From positions 1-5,045 of the forward strand of contig JBOHNM010000222.1 in NCBI GenBank assembly GCA_050730675.1: a stretch of DNA of 5,045 nucleotides. The letters run 5' to 3'. The DNA is from JBOHNM01 sp050730675. GTDB taxonomy: Bacteria > Planctomycetota > Phycisphaerae > Phycisphaerales > UBA1924. Of the stretch, positions 4,860 through 5,045 are shown in pieces. Both the position numbers and the translations under genes were made by a program. Under the pieces are notes generated by a model. The model saw only the letters and a list, made by a program, of their open reading frames with translations, made no database searches and was not told the origin of the DNA. How positions within the stretch are numbered: the stretch's first letter is position 1; every line of letters starts with the position of its first letter.

Positions 4860-5045
4860 TCAGCCCAGCGCCAGGAAGACACTCACCGCCGCCGCCTCCG
4901 CCGCGAACCGCCCATCCACCCAGTCGCGCACCTTTGCCGGTCGCGCCCCCCGCAGCGCGATCGATGTCACCGCCGTCGCGATCGCCCACGCGACTCGCAC
5001 CCTCGCCGGCCCCAGCGGCACAACCGCCAGCGAAATCGCCAGCAC
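4860..5045 (-). CDS. Membrane protein, C-terminal 61 codons (cut by the right edge)
   Basis: The last 61 residues of a protein entering from the right. It has hydrophobic segments at about 1-12, 16-31 and 49-61 of the visible part, separated by a basic loop (ALRGARPAKVRDW), and ends directly after the last segment (VSVFLALG). This is the tail of a multi-pass inner-membrane protein. The first visible codon is GTG, which is probably internal and not a start. The shape, with a basic loop before a final helix and almost no tail, would suit UbiA-like or YwiC-like membrane proteins, but the fragment is too short to decide and that is only a guess. Third-position G/C bias matches the flanking genes. 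It is convergent with the VOC-family gene, six bases apart. Confidence 0.65.
   Translation of the reverse strand: MLAISLAVVPLGPARVRVAWAIATAVTSIALRGARPAKVRDWVDGRFAAEAAAVSVFLALG

Noticed and set aside
4693..4989. Minus-strand open frame across the end of the VOC-family gene
   Set aside because: Gly/Arg-rich low-complexity product, antisense to a well-supported enzyme and overlapping the right-edge gene in another frame.

Overview
The window looks like ordinary chromosome from a high-GC member of the Planctomycetota, possibly the Phycisphaerae. That placement is inferred from three things: a bacterial copy of topoisomerase VI subunit A, a membrane protein that opens with a CPxC...CPEC zinc ribbon of a type common in planctomycetes, and a TPR lipoprotein. 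Most genes end almost every codon in G or C. There are eight genes, two of them cut by the window edges. No RNA gene, CRISPR array, insertion sequence or phage gene was seen, and no stretch over 300 bases lacks a gene; the longest gap is 435-626.

Left part (1-1455): the N-terminal 144 codons of a YpfJ-type neutral zinc metallopeptidase leave the left edge on the minus strand. After a 192-bp divergent intergenic region comes an unrecognised 180-aa plus-strand protein. Its tail overlaps by 32 bp the tail of a 105-aa minus-strand membrane protein.

Centre (1456-3335): from a divergent 144-bp intergenic region runs top6A, a complete 377-aa DNA topoisomerase VI subunit A with the catalytic tyrosine and the Toprim acidic residues in place. 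Subunit B is not beside it. The top6A stop codon overlaps a TTG start (TTGA) for a 201-aa zinc-ribbon multi-pass membrane protein, so the two are probably translationally coupled. The second gene has clearly lower G/C at third codon positions than its neighbours.

Right part (3350-5045): a 312-aa TPR lipoprotein on the minus strand and a 167-aa VOC/glyoxalase-fold enzyme on the plus strand diverge from only 61 bp. Each has a TAnnnT box 5-7 bases before its ATG, an arrangement that suggests leaderless transcripts. The C-terminal 61 codons of another membrane protein enter from the right edge on the minus strand.

No new multi-gene defence or metabolic system is evident. The points most worth a second look are the solitary top6A coupled to an unknown zinc-ribbon membrane protein, and the leaderless-type promoters.
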